The notes: a model not told the origin generated them from the sequence alone. DNA of 64,000 bases from JAFAYN01 sp963733105 (GCA_963733105.1 CAVTCB010000006.1:44374-108373); one strand, 5' to 3'; shown: positions 35,312 through 43,954, counted from the first letter of the stretch. Program-made: numbers and translations.

Positions 35312-35938
35312 TAGCCGGTAGAGGCTGTCCACGTCCGCGGGATCGCCCGGCGCGAAGCCCATGCGCCGCAGGTAGTCCGTGTGGGTCCTGCTCCCGGGCG
35401 CGCTCAGGATCTCGCGCACGCCCAGGGCGCGGAAGAACTCGGCCTGGTCGGAGAACAGGTAGCGCCCCGTCTTGAAGTCGCGGTACTGGGGGATCACGAA
35501 GTCCAGCACCACGCAGAGCGCGCCGCCCTCGCGCCTCTCCCCGATGAACAGCCCCGCCGGCACCATGTCGCGCAGCACGAAGAAGGTGACGTGGCGGTCG
35601 GTGGGGGCGTGCGCGAAGCCGGGGAGGAAGCGCTGGATCTCGTCCCGGTGGAAGTCCAGGAAGTAGCGCAGGTACTCGGAGTCGGGCTGCACGCGGAGGA
35701 GCTTGAAGTACTCCCGCGAGCCCAGCATCTGCCGCAGGTAGTACAGGTTGATGAGGACGATGATGAAGTTGACGGCCGCGACGGGGTAGGCGTGGATGAG
35801 CACCCCGTACACGGTGAACGCCGCCGAGCCGGCCAGGTTGATGAGCCGGAGCCTGAGGATGGAGCTCATCGTCAGCGACACGGCCACCAGCACGGAGGCC
35901 ACGTAGCCGACGATCTCCAGGAGCACCTGCGAGTTCAT
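35300..35938 (-). CDS. Membrane-anchored protein: YgjV-like N-terminus plus GNAT-like C-terminus
   Basis: 212 residues. Residues ~5-70 form two to three hydrophobic helices (LEIVGYVASVLVAVSL, NLAGSAAFTVYGVLI, AAVNFIIVLINLYYL), like the small YgjV/inner-membrane family. The remaining ~130 residues look like an acetyltransferase fold: a central segment with FFVLRDMVPAGLFIGE, then YRDFKTGRYLF and a C-terminal HTDYLRRMGF, as in GNAT proteins that end with YxxxGF. The soluble half would face one side of the inner membrane; substrate unknown. It converges on the NRPS operon and is not part of it. Start ATG 35938. The family assignment is from pattern only. Confidence 0.72.
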   Translation of the reverse strand: MNSQVLLEIVGYVASVLVAVSLTMSSILRLRLINLAGSAAFTVYGVLIHAYPVAAVNFIIVLINLYYLRQMLGSREYFKLLRVQPDSEYLRYFLDFHRDEIQRFLPGFAHAPTDRHVTFFVLRDMVPAGLFIGERREGGALCVVLDFVIPQYRDFKTGRYLFSDQAEFFRALGVREILSAPGSRTHTDYLRRMGFAPGDPADVDSLYRLPVR

Positions 35939-35984
35939 GGGAAGGATCGGTCTTCGTGGCCGGCAATAGCGTTGACGTGGCGAT

Positions 35985-36242
35985 TCACCGGTATGCCTCG
36001 CCCCGCGGGAGCACCCGGAGCACGCGGATGGCCGCGGACGGCACCTCGAACGTGAACAGCACTCGCCAGTCGCCGACCCGGAGCCGGAAAGTGGGCGGCC
36101 GTACGTCCGTGAGCCGCACCACGTCGCCCTGCTCGGTCGCGGCCAGGCGCGCTACGGCTTCGCGTACGCGGTCCGCCATCCCGTGGTCCATCGATCGAAG
36201 GTCCTTGAGAGCGGGCCGTGTCCACTCCACCCCGTAGCTCAT
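35985..36242 (-). CDS. RelE/ParE-type toxin
   Basis: An 85-residue basic protein with the RelE/ParE superfamily layout: N-terminal VEWTRPALKDLRSMD, a helical pair, then DVRPPTFRLRVGDWRVLFTFEVPSAAIRVLRVLPRGEAYR, where the RLRVGDWRVLF strand is the family hallmark. Members are either mRNA interferases on the ribosome or gyrase poisons; the sequence alone does not say which. Its ATG overlaps the stop of the upstream small gene by 4 nt (ATGA), the usual arrangement of an antitoxin-toxin pair. Confidence 0.88.
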   Translation of the reverse strand: MSYGVEWTRPALKDLRSMDHGMADRVREAVARLAATEQGDVVRLTDVRPPTFRLRVGDWRVLFTFEVPSAAIRVLRVLPRGEAYR

Positions 36243-36490
36243 CGCCCCAGCTCGCGTTTCAGCTCGGCGTCGGACAGCACTTCGCCACGATGGATCGACT
36301 CGTACGCTTCCTCCACTGCGGCGCGCTCCTGTTCCGTGTAGGGCTCGTTATCCGCCGGGGCGTTGCGCAGGAACGCTGGCAGCCCGCCGGATGTGGAGGC
36401 GCTCAACGCCTCCAGGACCCGCTCCGCGACCTCGGCTTCGCTGTCGGGCAGGCTGTCCACCAGGCGGTGCAGTCGTTCTTTCACGGTCAT
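36239..36490 (-). CDS. Antitoxin partner of RelE-like toxin
   Basis: An acidic protein of about 83 residues (MTVKERLHRLVDSLPDSEAEVAERVLEALS... EVLSDAELKRELGR). The N-terminal MTVKERLHRLVDSLPDSEA helix pair resembles antitoxin DNA-binding or dimerisation ends, and the acidic C-terminus should wrap the toxin. I chose ATG 36490: the longer open frame upstream is Arg/Pro-rich and not protein-like. It lies directly upstream of the toxin and is translationally coupled to it. Such antitoxins normally repress their own promoter, but I could not identify the operator in the 218 bp upstream. Confidence 0.82.
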   Translation of the reverse strand: MTVKERLHRLVDSLPDSEAEVAERVLEALSASTSGGLPAFLRNAPADNEPYTEQERAAVEEAYESIHRGEVLSDAELKRELGR

Positions 36491-36708
36491 GGTCGGGGCT
36501 CTCCGGTTCAGTGCTCCGCGTCGAACGGCGTGAGCCGGTTTGGGTCTCATATCTGGTACCGCTCGGGGGCGGTGCGGGTCCAGCCTGCGCGGCTCCGTGG
36601 GAAGCGCACCGATACTACCCGCTTCGCTGCCAGAGAACAAGCTCGGAGCAGGGGCCACTCCTCAGCCGATCCAGTGCCCCGGTCCATGTGCCGCGTGGAT
36701 CGCCTGGC
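36491..36708. other. Intergenic gap between the two toxin-antitoxin modules
   Basis: This gap lies downstream of hipA and upstream of the RelBE-type antitoxin, both on the minus strand. It should hold the promoter of the antitoxin gene, but I see no convincing -35/-10 pair, no strong hairpin and no protein-like small ORF. Confidence 0.4.
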
Positions 36709-38016
36709 TCACGGCGTGTGCTCCAGTTCCGCGGCACACCCGCGCGCGCGTGCCGCCACGTCACGGGCCAGGCGAAGGAGATATCGGGCGTCCAGGCCCT
36801 CCTCGTCGATCAACTGCTCGGCCAGCGCCGGCGCCGCACGCGACACGCGCTGCGCCAGCGCCGCCACTTCGGGCAGGAGTCTCTTCGGCAGGCGGCTGCG
36901 CGCCGCCTCGCGGAGCCATGCGGCACGATCGATCCGATCGAGCGCGGTGTGCCCGCCGATCGACATCGCCGTCCGCAGCTCCCGCAGCCGCCCCGACTTC
37001 AGGCCGAGCCCCAGCGCGCTCGCCACGTCGTAGAGCGGTGCCAGTGCTCCGTTCTCACCGGGTCTGATCAGGAGGGAGAAGTTGCGCAGGTGCGCGTCCG
37101 TCCCGGCGGTGATCCAGGCGAAGCCCACCCCACGGATGAAGTCGTCCACGCTGCCCGGAGCCGCATGGTCCCGCAGCAGCTGTACGATCTCCATGATCCC
37201 CGCGCCTCCCTCCGCCATGTACTTCAGCGCGGGATCCAGACCCAGCGCCTGCGCCATGTCCTCCTGGTGGAGCCGGCGCACTTCGCCATCCGGGGCCGTC
37301 CACCGGTCGTAGCGCTCCACCGCTATCGCACGCTGCTCGCCGAAGCGTACCACCCGCGCCGCCGCCGCGCGCAGCCCGGCCGCGCGGGCGAGCCGCAGGC
37401 AGAAGTGCTCGTTCTCGTTGTGCCCCGCCACCCCGGGCATCGGCGGTTTGAGGATGTGGGTGCTGGCGCGCTGCCCCGATGGCCGCCCCCACCGGGATGC
37501 CGGGGCGTCCCACACCAGGGCTACCTTCCCCAGCGCGCCGGGAAGGCTGAATTGCCCTGTACGCACCACGCGCCGATGCGGGGACGCTCGCGCCGCCACC
37601 TCCCGCAGCAGCGTTTCCAGCCGAGCGTCGTCCAGCCATTCGATCCCGGCCGCAGCGGCGCCGGACGCGATCTCCGCCGCGCGCCCCGGCGCGGCGAACT
37701 GCACCGCGCCCGCGCAGTCCTCCCCCACGTGGGCCAGCATGGCGTACGGGTCGTCGCGCGACACTCCGAACTCCGCTTCGATCTCCTGCAGCCGCGCCTC
37801 GTTGTCCGGGAGCAGGCCCCGGAGCCAGTGGCGCACGGCGAGCCCTTCGTGCTCCGGAGCGGCCAGCGGAAGCGCCAGTGAAACGGGGTAGGCATACGGG
37901 TCGCCCCTCCACGCGTCCGTGTAGCGGAGCCTGTACAGGCGAGACGCGGGGACTCGCGTAAGATGAGCCACCACGACCCGGTCGAGGAGGACGACGAGCT
38001 CCGGCGGCACGCTCAT
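36709..38016 (-). CDS. hipA: HipA-family serine/threonine kinase toxin
   Basis: 435 residues, normal for HipA. The N-terminal subdomain carries GLLPDNEARL and FGVSRDDPYAMLAHVGEDCAGAV, both family hallmarks. The kinase part shows FSLPGALGKVAL (phosphate loop region), THILKPP, NEHFCLRLARAAGL, ERYDR, RLHQEDMAQALG, the catalytic GTDAHLRNFSLL (Asp and Asn kept; usual form N-T-D-x-H-x-K-N) and PLYDVASA. HipA kinases phosphorylate an aminoacyl-tRNA synthetase (GltX in E. coli) and induce dormancy. The ATG overlaps the stop of hipB by ATGA, so the pair is coupled. The two replaced positions in the catalytic motif (Gly for Asn, Leu-Arg for x-Lys) are mild variants. Confidence 0.93.
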   Translation of the reverse strand: MSVPPELVVLLDRVVVAHLTRVPASRLYRLRYTDAWRGDPYAYPVSLALPLAAPEHEGLAVRHWLRGLLPDNEARLQEIEAEFGVSRDDPYAMLAHVGEDCAGAVQFAAPGRAAEIASGAAAAGIEWLDDARLETLLREVAARASPHRRVVRTGQFSLPGALGKVALVWDAPASRWGRPSGQRASTHILKPPMPGVAGHNENEHFCLRLARAAGLRAAAARVVRFGEQRAIAVERYDRWTAPDGEVRRLHQEDMAQALGLDPALKYMAEGGAGIMEIVQLLRDHAAPGSVDDFIRGVGFAWITAGTDAHLRNFSLLIRPGENGALAPLYDVASALGLGLKSGRLRELRTAMSIGGHTALDRIDRAAWLREAARSRLPKRLLPEVAALAQRVSRAAPALAEQLIDEEGLDARYLLRLARDVAARARGCAAELEHTP

Positions 38017-38233
38017 GCCGCACCGCCCGGGACGTGCGCGTCCAGCCGCACGCTCAGCGCAGCCAGCGTGCGCAGCACGAGCGCGACCTCCAGGCGCTCC
38101 CCCCCGCTTCCAGCGAGGCGATCCACTGGCGCGAGCAGCCGACCCGGTCGGCCACCGCCTGCATGCTGAGTCCCTGGCGCTTCCGCTCCGTGCGCACCAG
38201 GAGCCCGATCTCGCGAACCGTGCTGAGCCTCAT
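38013..38233 (-). CDS. hipB: HipB-like XRE antitoxin/repressor (single-base frame break near 38,100)
   Basis: An Xre-type helix-turn-helix protein of ~73 residues: MRLSTVREIGLLVRTERKRQGLSMQAVADRVGCSRQWIASLEAGG, then one frame over ERLEVALVLRTLAALSVRLDAHVPGG. The HTH motif QAVADRVGCSRQWIASLE is complete. The break falls in a run of seven G (minus strand); an eighth G restores a continuous protein that ends exactly at the ATGA overlap with hipA, so sequencing error is likely. I chose ATG 38233 because the next upstream ATG lies beyond the left arm of the operator. It should bind HipA and repress the operon. Confidence 0.82.
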
Positions 38234-38241
38234 CCCGCACC

Positions 38242-38287
38242 TGTAAGCGATCGTTAACACAACCCGGAATGGAAACGATCGCTTACA
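38242..38287. promoter_or_regulatory. hipBA operator: 14-bp perfect inverted repeat
   Basis: Two perfect 14-bp arms, TGTAAGCGATCGTT (38242-38255) and its reverse complement (38274-38287), are separated by 18 bp. A third partial copy (CAACGATCGCCG) starts near 38,301. Each arm contains the self-complementary core CGATCG. The left arm ends 9 nt upstream of the hipB start, as expected for an autoregulatory operator of an Xre antitoxin. The spacer is AT-richer than the surroundings. Confidence 0.75.
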
Positions 38288-38315
38288 TGTGGAAGGTTGT
38301 CAACGATCGCCGACG

Positions 38316-38743
38316 CTACCCCGCGCCCCCCAGCGGCGCCAGCCGGGTCTCCCGCACCTCCGCCAGCTTCCGCTTCAGCCGCTGGAACTCGAATTCCTCC
38401 GCATCTGTCCGCGTGTACCCCTCCCAGGCCAGGTTCGTCTTCTCCAGCGGGTCGCAGTGCAGGTCGTACATCTCCCACTGGCTGGGCACCGCGCCGTCCG
38501 CGTGTACTTCGCCCCGTGCTGCGCCGGGAAGTAGCCCGTCATCAGCGTGGCGCGCGCCGGCGTGCACATGCAGGCGTTGGTGAAGGCGTTCCGGAAGGTG
38601 ACGCCGTGGCGCTGCAGGCGGGTCAGCCCGCGCAGGTTCCTCGCGGCCCACCCCGGGGGGAAGTGCTGGATCGCCCGGTCCTGGTCCGTCACGAACAGCA
38701 CCACGTTCATCCCTGCCATGCTGCGGTTGTTCGGCTGAGCCAT
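38316..38743 (-). pseudogene. Sulfatase remnant: N- and C-termini fused by a large internal deletion
   Basis: The first ~80 residues from ATG 38743 are a typical sulfatase start (MNVVLFVTDQDRAIQHFPPGW, then FTNACMCTPARATLMTGYFPAQHG) with the nucleophile Cys in CTPAR, the residue converted to formylglycine. About 80 codons in, the frame changes near 38,490-38,510 and runs straight into a sulfatase C-terminus (QWEMYDLHCDPLEKTNLAWEGY ... RLKRKLAEVRETRLAPL) ending at 38,316. A full-length sulfatase has ~450-550 residues, so several hundred codons are missing. The catalytic metal-site half is gone and the product cannot be active. Confidence 0.8.
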
Positions 38744-38858
38744 GGGGGTCCTCTTCCGGCGGGGTCGGCGGGAGACATCGGGGGGGCGCTTCCGGGCACA
38801 ATGTCGTCGCGGCCGGAGGGGCCGGCAAGGAAACATGCGGCAGCCCGGAACGCTCCCC

Positions 38859-38888
38859 TTGACATGAAAGGGGTAGCCGCCGCATACT
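38859..38888 (+). promoter_or_regulatory. Promoter of padR-ADOP-S41 operon
   Basis: TTGACA (38859-38864), an 18-bp spacer and CATACT (38883-38888) form a good sigma-70-type promoter 27 bp upstream of the padR start; the ribosome site AGGGAGAG follows. PadR regulators usually repress their own promoter, so a PadR site is expected here, but I see no clear palindrome. Confidence 0.65.
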
Positions 38889-38915
38889 CCCCTCGACCTG
38901 ACAAGGGAGAGAGCC

Positions 38916-39266
38916 ATGAGCGCAGCCGACCTGGTCCACGGACCGCTGCACCTGATGATCCTGAAGACGCTGTCGTGGGGGCCCATGCACGGGTACGCCA
39001 TCGCCCGCTGGATCCGGGACGTCACCGACGACGTGATGCAGATCGAGGAGGGATCGCTCTACCCCGCGCTCCACCGCATGGAGCAGCGCGGGTGGATCGA
39101 GGCGGACTGGGGCGTCTCGGAGAACAACCGGCGCGCCAAGTTCTACCGCCTCACCCCGGAGGGGCGGCGGCACCTCACCGCCGAGTCGCCCGAGTGGCTC
39201 CGCTTCGCGCACGCCGTGGGGAAGGTGCTGCAGACGGTGGAGCAGCCGGCGCCGAGGCCCGCGTGA
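38916..39266 (+). CDS. PadR-family transcriptional regulator
   Basis: 116 residues: winged-helix domain with GPLHLMILKTLSWGPMHGYAIARWI, EEGSLYPALHRMEQRGWIEADWG and RAKFYRLTPEGRRHL, all PadR hallmarks. It probably represses its own operon, which continues into the ADOP permease: the permease GTG start overlaps the padR stop (GTGA). The same gene pair occurs on the other strand at 48.3-45.2 kb, and the two PadR proteins are clearly paralogous. Confidence 0.95.
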   Translation: MSAADLVHGPLHLMILKTLSWGPMHGYAIARWIRDVTDDVMQIEEGSLYPALHRMEQRGWIEADWGVSENNRRAKFYRLTPEGRRHLTAESPEWLRFAHAVGKVLQTVEQPAPRPA

Positions 39267-41946
39267 GGCTCCGCGACCGCACGGGCGCGCAGCCGTTCTG
39301 GCGGCGCTACCTCCGCCTCGGCGGGCCCGACGTGGCCGCGGACGTGGACGACGAGCTCGCCTTCCACCTGGAGATGCTCGTCGACGAGAACCTGGCGCGC
39401 GGGATGGCGCCGGAGGAGGCGCGGCGCGCGGCGCTGAAGCGCTTCGGCGACCGCGGCCGGGTGGAGCGCGAGTGCCGCGAGATCGGCGAGCAGCGGGAGC
39501 GCGCCATCCGCCGCGGCGACCGGCTGGACGCGCTCCGGGGCGACCTGCGCTTCGCCGTGCGGCAGCTCCGCGCCCACCGCGCCACCACCCTGGTCGCCGT
39601 GGTGACGCTGGCGCTGGGGATCGGGGCCGTCACCGCCATCTTCAGCGTGGTGCACTCGGTGCTCCTCCGCCCCCTCCCCTACGCCGACGCGGACCGGCTG
39701 GCGGTGGTGTCGGAGACCTGGCACGGGAGCACGGCCCCCGTCTCGGCGGGGCACTTCTCCGACTGGCGGGCGCGGAGCACCTCGTTCGAGTCGCTGGCCG
39801 CGTTCGAGGGGGGCACCTTCACCCTGTCCGCTCCCGGGCACGAGCCGGAGCGGGTGTACGGGGGGCGCGTCACCGCCGACTTCTTCCGCGCCGCGGAGAT
39901 GCGGCCCGCGCTGGGGCGCTGGCTCCTCCCCGGGGAGGACCGCCCCGGGAGCGGCCGCGCCGTCGTGCTCAGCCACCCCCTGTGGATGCGCCTGGGCGCC
40001 GACCCCGGGGTGGTGGGGACGGCGCTGCGGCTGAACGGCGAGCCGTACACCGTGGTGGGCGTCGCCCCCCGGGCGTACACGCTCACCTCCCTGGACGAGG
40101 CGCTCTGGGTGCCGATGGCGTGGACCCCGGAGGCGCGGAGCGACTACGACTCGCACGGCCTCTTCGTCCTGGGCAAGCTGAAGCCGGGGGTCACGCGCGG
40201 GCGGGCGGAAGCCGAGATGGTGCGGCTGACGGCGGCCATCAACGCCGCGCACCCCGAGCAGCCGGCGCTGCGGGCGCGCTCGGCCCGCGTGCGCGACTTC
40301 CGCGAGGTCCTGGTGGGCGGCTACCGCAGGCAGCTCCTGGTGCTCCTGGCGAGCGTGGGCCTCGTCCTCCTCCTGGCGGTGGTCAACGTGGCCAACCTCC
40401 TCCTGGCGCGGGCCCGGACCCGGCAGAAGGAGATCTCCATCCGCGCGGCGCTGGGAGCCGGGCGGGGGCGCATCGTGCGGCAGCTCCTCACCGAGAGCGT
40501 GGTGCTGTCGCTGGCCGGGGGCGCGGCCGGGCTGGCGGTGGCGTGGCTGGGGGTCCGCTTCCTGGTGCGGATGGGCCCGGCGGCCGTGCCGCGGCTGGAG
40601 CAGGCCGAGCTGAGCGTCCCGGTGCTCGCCTTCGCCTTCGCGGCGGTGGTGGGGAGCGGGCTCCTCTTCGGCCTGGCGCCCGCGCTGCGCGCCGGGCGCG
40701 TGGACCTGCAGGGCACCCTGCGCGAGGGCGGACGCACCGCCGCGGCGCGCCCGGCGCGCGACCGCCTGCGCGGGGCGCTGGTGGCGGCCGAGCTGGCGCT
40801 GGCTCTGGTCCTCCTGGTGGGGGCGGGGCTCCTGGTCCGCAGCTCCGTCCTCCTGGGCCGGGTGCCCGCGGGGTTCGAGCCCTCGGGCGTGCTCACCGCG
40901 CGCCTCACCCTCCCCGGGGCCGCGTACCCCGACGCCCGGCGGGTGGCCGACGCGTACGCGCGGGTGGTGGAGGAGCTGCGCGCCCTCCCCGGCGTCCGGG
41001 AGGCGGCGGCCGTCAACTCGCTCCCCATGGGCGATGCGAGCTCCAACGTGGGGCTGGACGTGGAGGGGCGCGCCTTCGCCCCCGGCGAGGCTCCGCAGGT
41101 GGACTTCCGCGTCGCCACCCCCGGCTACTTCGAGGCCATGCGCATCCCCCTGCGCGAGGGCCGGGCGCCGGACGGGCGGGACCACGAACGGGCGCCCCGG
41201 GTGGCGCTCGTCAACGAGACGCTCGCCCGCCGGCTCTGGCCCGGCGAGAGCGCGCTGGGGAAGCGGATCTCCTGCTGCGACGGCGGGCGGTCCGAGTGGC
41301 GCGAGGTGGTGGGCGTGGTGGGCTCGGTGCGGCACTTCGGGCTCCGGAACGAGCCGCAGCCGGAGATCCACCTCCCCTTCCGCCAGGCGCCGCCCGCCAC
41401 CTGGGACTGGTCGGAGCGCTCCATGACGCTGGTGGTGCGCGCCGCCGACCCGGCCGCCCTCGCCCCCGCGGTGCGCCGCGTGGTGCGCTCCCTCCACCCC
41501 GCCGTCCCCGTGTACGACGTCCGCACCCTGGACGAGGTGGTGGCGGGCACGCAGGCGGGCTCCCGCTTCAACACCCTCCTCCTCGCCGGGCTGGCGCTCA
41601 CCGGGCTGGTGCTGGCCGTGGTGGGGATCTACGGCGTGGTCTCCTACTTCGTCAGCGAGCGCACCCACGAGATCGGGGTGCGGCTGGCGCTGGGGGCCAC
41701 CGCCCGCGACGTGGTGCGGCTGGTGGTGCGCGAGGGGGTGGCGATGGGGCTCGTCGGGCTCGCGGTCGGCCTGGCCGCCGCGCTGGCGGCGGCGCGCGTC
41801 CTCCGCGCCTTCCTCTTCGGCGTGACCCCCGCCGACCCCTGGTGCTGGCGGCGAGCTGCGCCGTGCTCCTCGCCGCGGCCGTCCTGGCCAGCTGGCTCCC
41901 CGCCCGCCGCGCGGCGCGCGTGGAGCCGCTGGCCCTCCTCCAGTGA
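39263..41946 (+). CDS. ADOP-family MacB-like ABC permease (frame break near 41,839)
   Basis: About 894 residues with the ADOP layout: a soluble N-terminal prefix (ELAFHLEMLVDENLARGMAPEEARRAALKRFGD), a first membrane helix (TTLVAVVTLALGIGAVTAIFSVV), a MacB periplasmic domain, three helices, then a second copy of periplasmic domain plus FtsX-type helices (VGIYGVVSYFVSERTHEIGVRLALGA). No ATPase is encoded nearby, hence 'orphan permease'. These proteins are probably part of lipoprotein- or peptide-export-like machines; the substrate is unknown. GTG start coupled to padR. Near the end GVTPADPWCW should read GVTPADPLVLAASCAVLLAAAVLASWLP: one C is missing from a C run, after which the true C-terminus ARRAARVEPLALLQ follows in the next frame. 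Confidence 0.9.
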
Positions 41947-41969
41947 TCCCCCACTCCGACCGGGAACCC

Positions 41970-43688
41970 ATGCGCTTCCGATTCGCCGCGACCACGGCCG
42001 CGCTGCTCTGCGCTCTCGCCGCCCCGCCCGCCCCGGCCCAGTCCTTCGACCCCGACCGGGACTCCCCGCTGAGCCTGCTCGCCGTCCCCGCGGACGGAGT
42101 GGCCTACTTCGACACCCGCACCCGCGCCGAGGCGCTCTTCGCCGAGCGGAAGTACGCCGAGGCGGAGCCGCTGGCCGAGCGGCTGGTCCGCGAGTACCCG
42201 CGCGACGGGGAGAACTGGATCCTGCTCGGGCGCGTCAAGGCCGCCCTGGACCGGTACGCCGAGGCCGCCGCGGCGTACGAGCGGGCGGGCCCGCTGATGG
42301 GGTGGGGGGTCTTCCACCTGGCCGGGGTCAACGCGGCCCTCAACCGGCTGGGGGCGGGGGACCGGGAGGCCGCCTTCGGACACCTGCGGCGCGAGGTCTT
42401 CGAGCGCCGGAGCCTGTTCCGCACCCGCCTCCCCGACTGGTTCCCCACCCTCCGGAGCGACCCGGAGCTCCTGCGGCTCGCCGGCCGCGCCGACACGGCC
42501 GGGTGGACGCGGGACGAGGGGTGGGCGCGCGACCTGGAGCACCTCCGCGACGAGGTGAAGCGCACCAACCCCGACTACCACGACGAGCCCCTCCCGGCCG
42601 AGTTCACCCGCCGCTTCGAGGAGCTGAAGCGGAGCGTCCCCCGCCTCTCGGACGAGGAGATCTACGTGGGGATGGCGCGGATGCTCGCCTCGCTGCGCCA
42701 GGGGCACGTGGCGCTCTTCACCCCCCCCGCCGGCCGGCAGCTCCCGCTGCACCTGTACGCCTTCCCGGAGGGGGTGTTCGTGGTCGGCGCGGCCGAGCCG
42801 CACGGGGATCTGGTGGGGTCGCGGCTCCTCGCCGTGGGCGGCGTCCCGGCCGAGGAGGCGCTGCGGCGCCTGGGCGGGCTGCGCAGCACCGACGGGGACA
42901 TGCAGCACGTGTGGGGGGTGGCGGACCTGGCCTCGGCCACCCGCCTGAAGGGGCTGGGGATCATCGGCTCCACCGACTCGGCGAGCGTCACGGTGCAGCG
43001 TCCGGGCGGCCCGGTCCGCCGGGTGACGGTGGCGACGGTGGCTCCCACGCGGCAGGACATGCTCGTCCCGCCGAAGGGGGTGGCGCCCCCCCTCTTCCTG
43101 AGCCGGCTGGACCAGCGCCACTGGGAGCGCGCGCTCCCGGAGCACCGCGCCCTGTACGTGCAGATGAACAACGTGACCAACGACCCGGACGAGACGCTGG
43201 CCGCCTTCGGGGTGCGCCTGCGGGGGGTGCTCGCGGAGGCGCGCCCGGAGAACCTGATCCTGGACCTGCGCCACAACAACGGGGGATCGACCAGCAACTA
43301 CCCCGAGTTCCTGCGCACCGTGGTCGGCTTCAGCCAGCTCCCCGGGAGCCGGGTGTACGTACTGATCGGGCGCCGCACCTTCTCGGCCACCGCCAACCTC
43401 ATCACCGACCTGGAGCGCCTGGCCGACCCGGTGTTCGTGGGCGAGGCGAGCAGCGAGTGCTGCCACTTCTACGGCGACCCGGCCCTGGTGGTGCTCCCCT
43501 ACAGCGGCGTCCAGGCGGAGCTCACCGCGGTGAAGTGGAACCTGAGCCGCAACGTCTTCGACGAGCGCCGGGAGATGAGCCCCGAGGTCCCGGTGCAGCT
43601 CACCGCCGCCGACTACTTCGCCGGCCGGGACCCGGCGCTGGACACGGTGTTCCGGCTCATCCGGAGATCGGGGTCGACGGGGGGATGA
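41970..43688 (+). CDS. Secreted TPR / S41-family peptidase
   Basis: 572 residues from ATG 41970, which directly begins a signal peptide (MRFRFAATTAALLCALAAPPAPAQS). GTG 41943 would overlap the permease stop but add nine non-signal residues. A TPR-like region (~40-120) precedes a tail-specific-protease-like domain with NLILDLRHNNGGSTSNYPEFLRTV and GRRTFSATANLITDLER, the latter containing the likely catalytic serine. No clear PDZ domain is seen. It acts outside the cytoplasm, perhaps on envelope peptides. It is the third gene of the padR-ADOP operon, and 21 nt after its stop begins a structured repeat (43,710). Confidence 0.85.
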   Translation: MRFRFAATTAALLCALAAPPAPAQSFDPDRDSPLSLLAVPADGVAYFDTRTRAEALFAERKYAEAEPLAERLVREYPRDGENWILLGRVKAALDRYAEAAAAYERAGPLMGWGVFHLAGVNAALNRLGAGDREAAFGHLRREVFERRSLFRTRLPDWFPTLRSDPELLRLAGRADTAGWTRDEGWARDLEHLRDEVKRTNPDYHDEPLPAEFTRRFEELKRSVPRLSDEEIYVGMARMLASLRQGHVALFTPPAGRQLPLHLYAFPEGVFVVGAAEPHGDLVGSRLLAVGGVPAEEALRRLGGLRSTDGDMQHVWGVADLASATRLKGLGIIGSTDSASVTVQRPGGPVRRVTVATVAPTRQDMLVPPKGVAPPLFLSRLDQRHWERALPEHRALYVQMNNVTNDPDETLAAFGVRLRGVLAEARPENLILDLRHNNGGSTSNYPEFLRTVVGFSQLPGSRVYVLIGRRTFSATANLITDLERLADPVFVGEASSECCHFYGDPALVVLPYSGVQAELTAVKWNLSRNVFDERREMSPEVPVQLTAADYFAGRDPALDTVFRLIRRSGSTGG

Positions 43689-43709
43689 AGGCGGGGGGGT
43701 GAAGGGCGG

Positions 43710-43851
43710 GGTTCGGGCGTGCCCCCCGCTGGCGCGGGGGTCGGGCTGCGGCTCCGTAAAGCACGATACAACCGTGCTTAACGGAGTCGAGCCCCGCGCA
43801 AACCACGCGCGGGTCTCGCCCCTTCGGGCTCGCATCCCTCACGCAACTGCT
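43710..43851 (+). repeat. Structured 3'-UTR repeat, copy A
   Basis: A 142-bp element closely related to the inverted copy at 45042-45181. Predicted hairpins in order: a 7-bp stem CCCCCGC/GCGGGGG with loop TGGC; a 14-bp stem CTCCGTAAAGCACG / CGTGCTTAACGGAG with one A-A mismatch and loop ATACAAC; a 7-bp stem CCCGCGC/GCGCGGG with an AAACCAC loop; and a small GCCC-CTTC-GGGC hairpin followed by the shared 3' end ATCCCTCACGCAACTGCT. It is in the sense of the S41 gene, 21 nt after its stop. Differences from copy B in the second and third stems are compensatory, so a folded RNA is likely. I know no named family for it. Confidence 0.8.
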
Positions 43852-43861
43852 TTGTGTACCT

Positions 43862-43953
43862 GTGGTTGCCTCCTCCGGTGAGGTCCGCGTCGGGCGAATG
43901 AATTCGCTGCAACAACGGCACGAAGTCCGCCTTCGCGGACTCACGGCAACCAC
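43862..43953. repeat. Nested inverted repeats, possible interspersed element
   Basis: Outer arms GTGGTTGCC (43862-43870) and GGCAACCAC (43945-43953) enclose a second pair, GTGAGGTCCGCG and CGCGGACTCAC (one-base bulge). A competing inner hairpin AGTCCGC-CTTC-GCGGACT and a small GCGAAT/ATTCGC palindrome are also present. The whole looks like a REP/BIME-like or small non-coding structured unit. No second copy is seen in this window. Confidence 0.55.
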
Positions 43954-43954
43954 G

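Noticed and set aside
36239..36658. A longer 139-codon start for the RelBE-type antitoxin
   Set aside because: The extra N-terminal part is Pro/Arg-rich and unlike the family, while ATG 36490 gives a compact acidic antitoxin.
43657..43953. Short open frames within repeat copies A and B that encode similar peptides
   Set aside because: The similarity follows from the DNA repeat itself. The changes between copies preserve RNA pairing rather than amino acids, and the peptides have no start signals.
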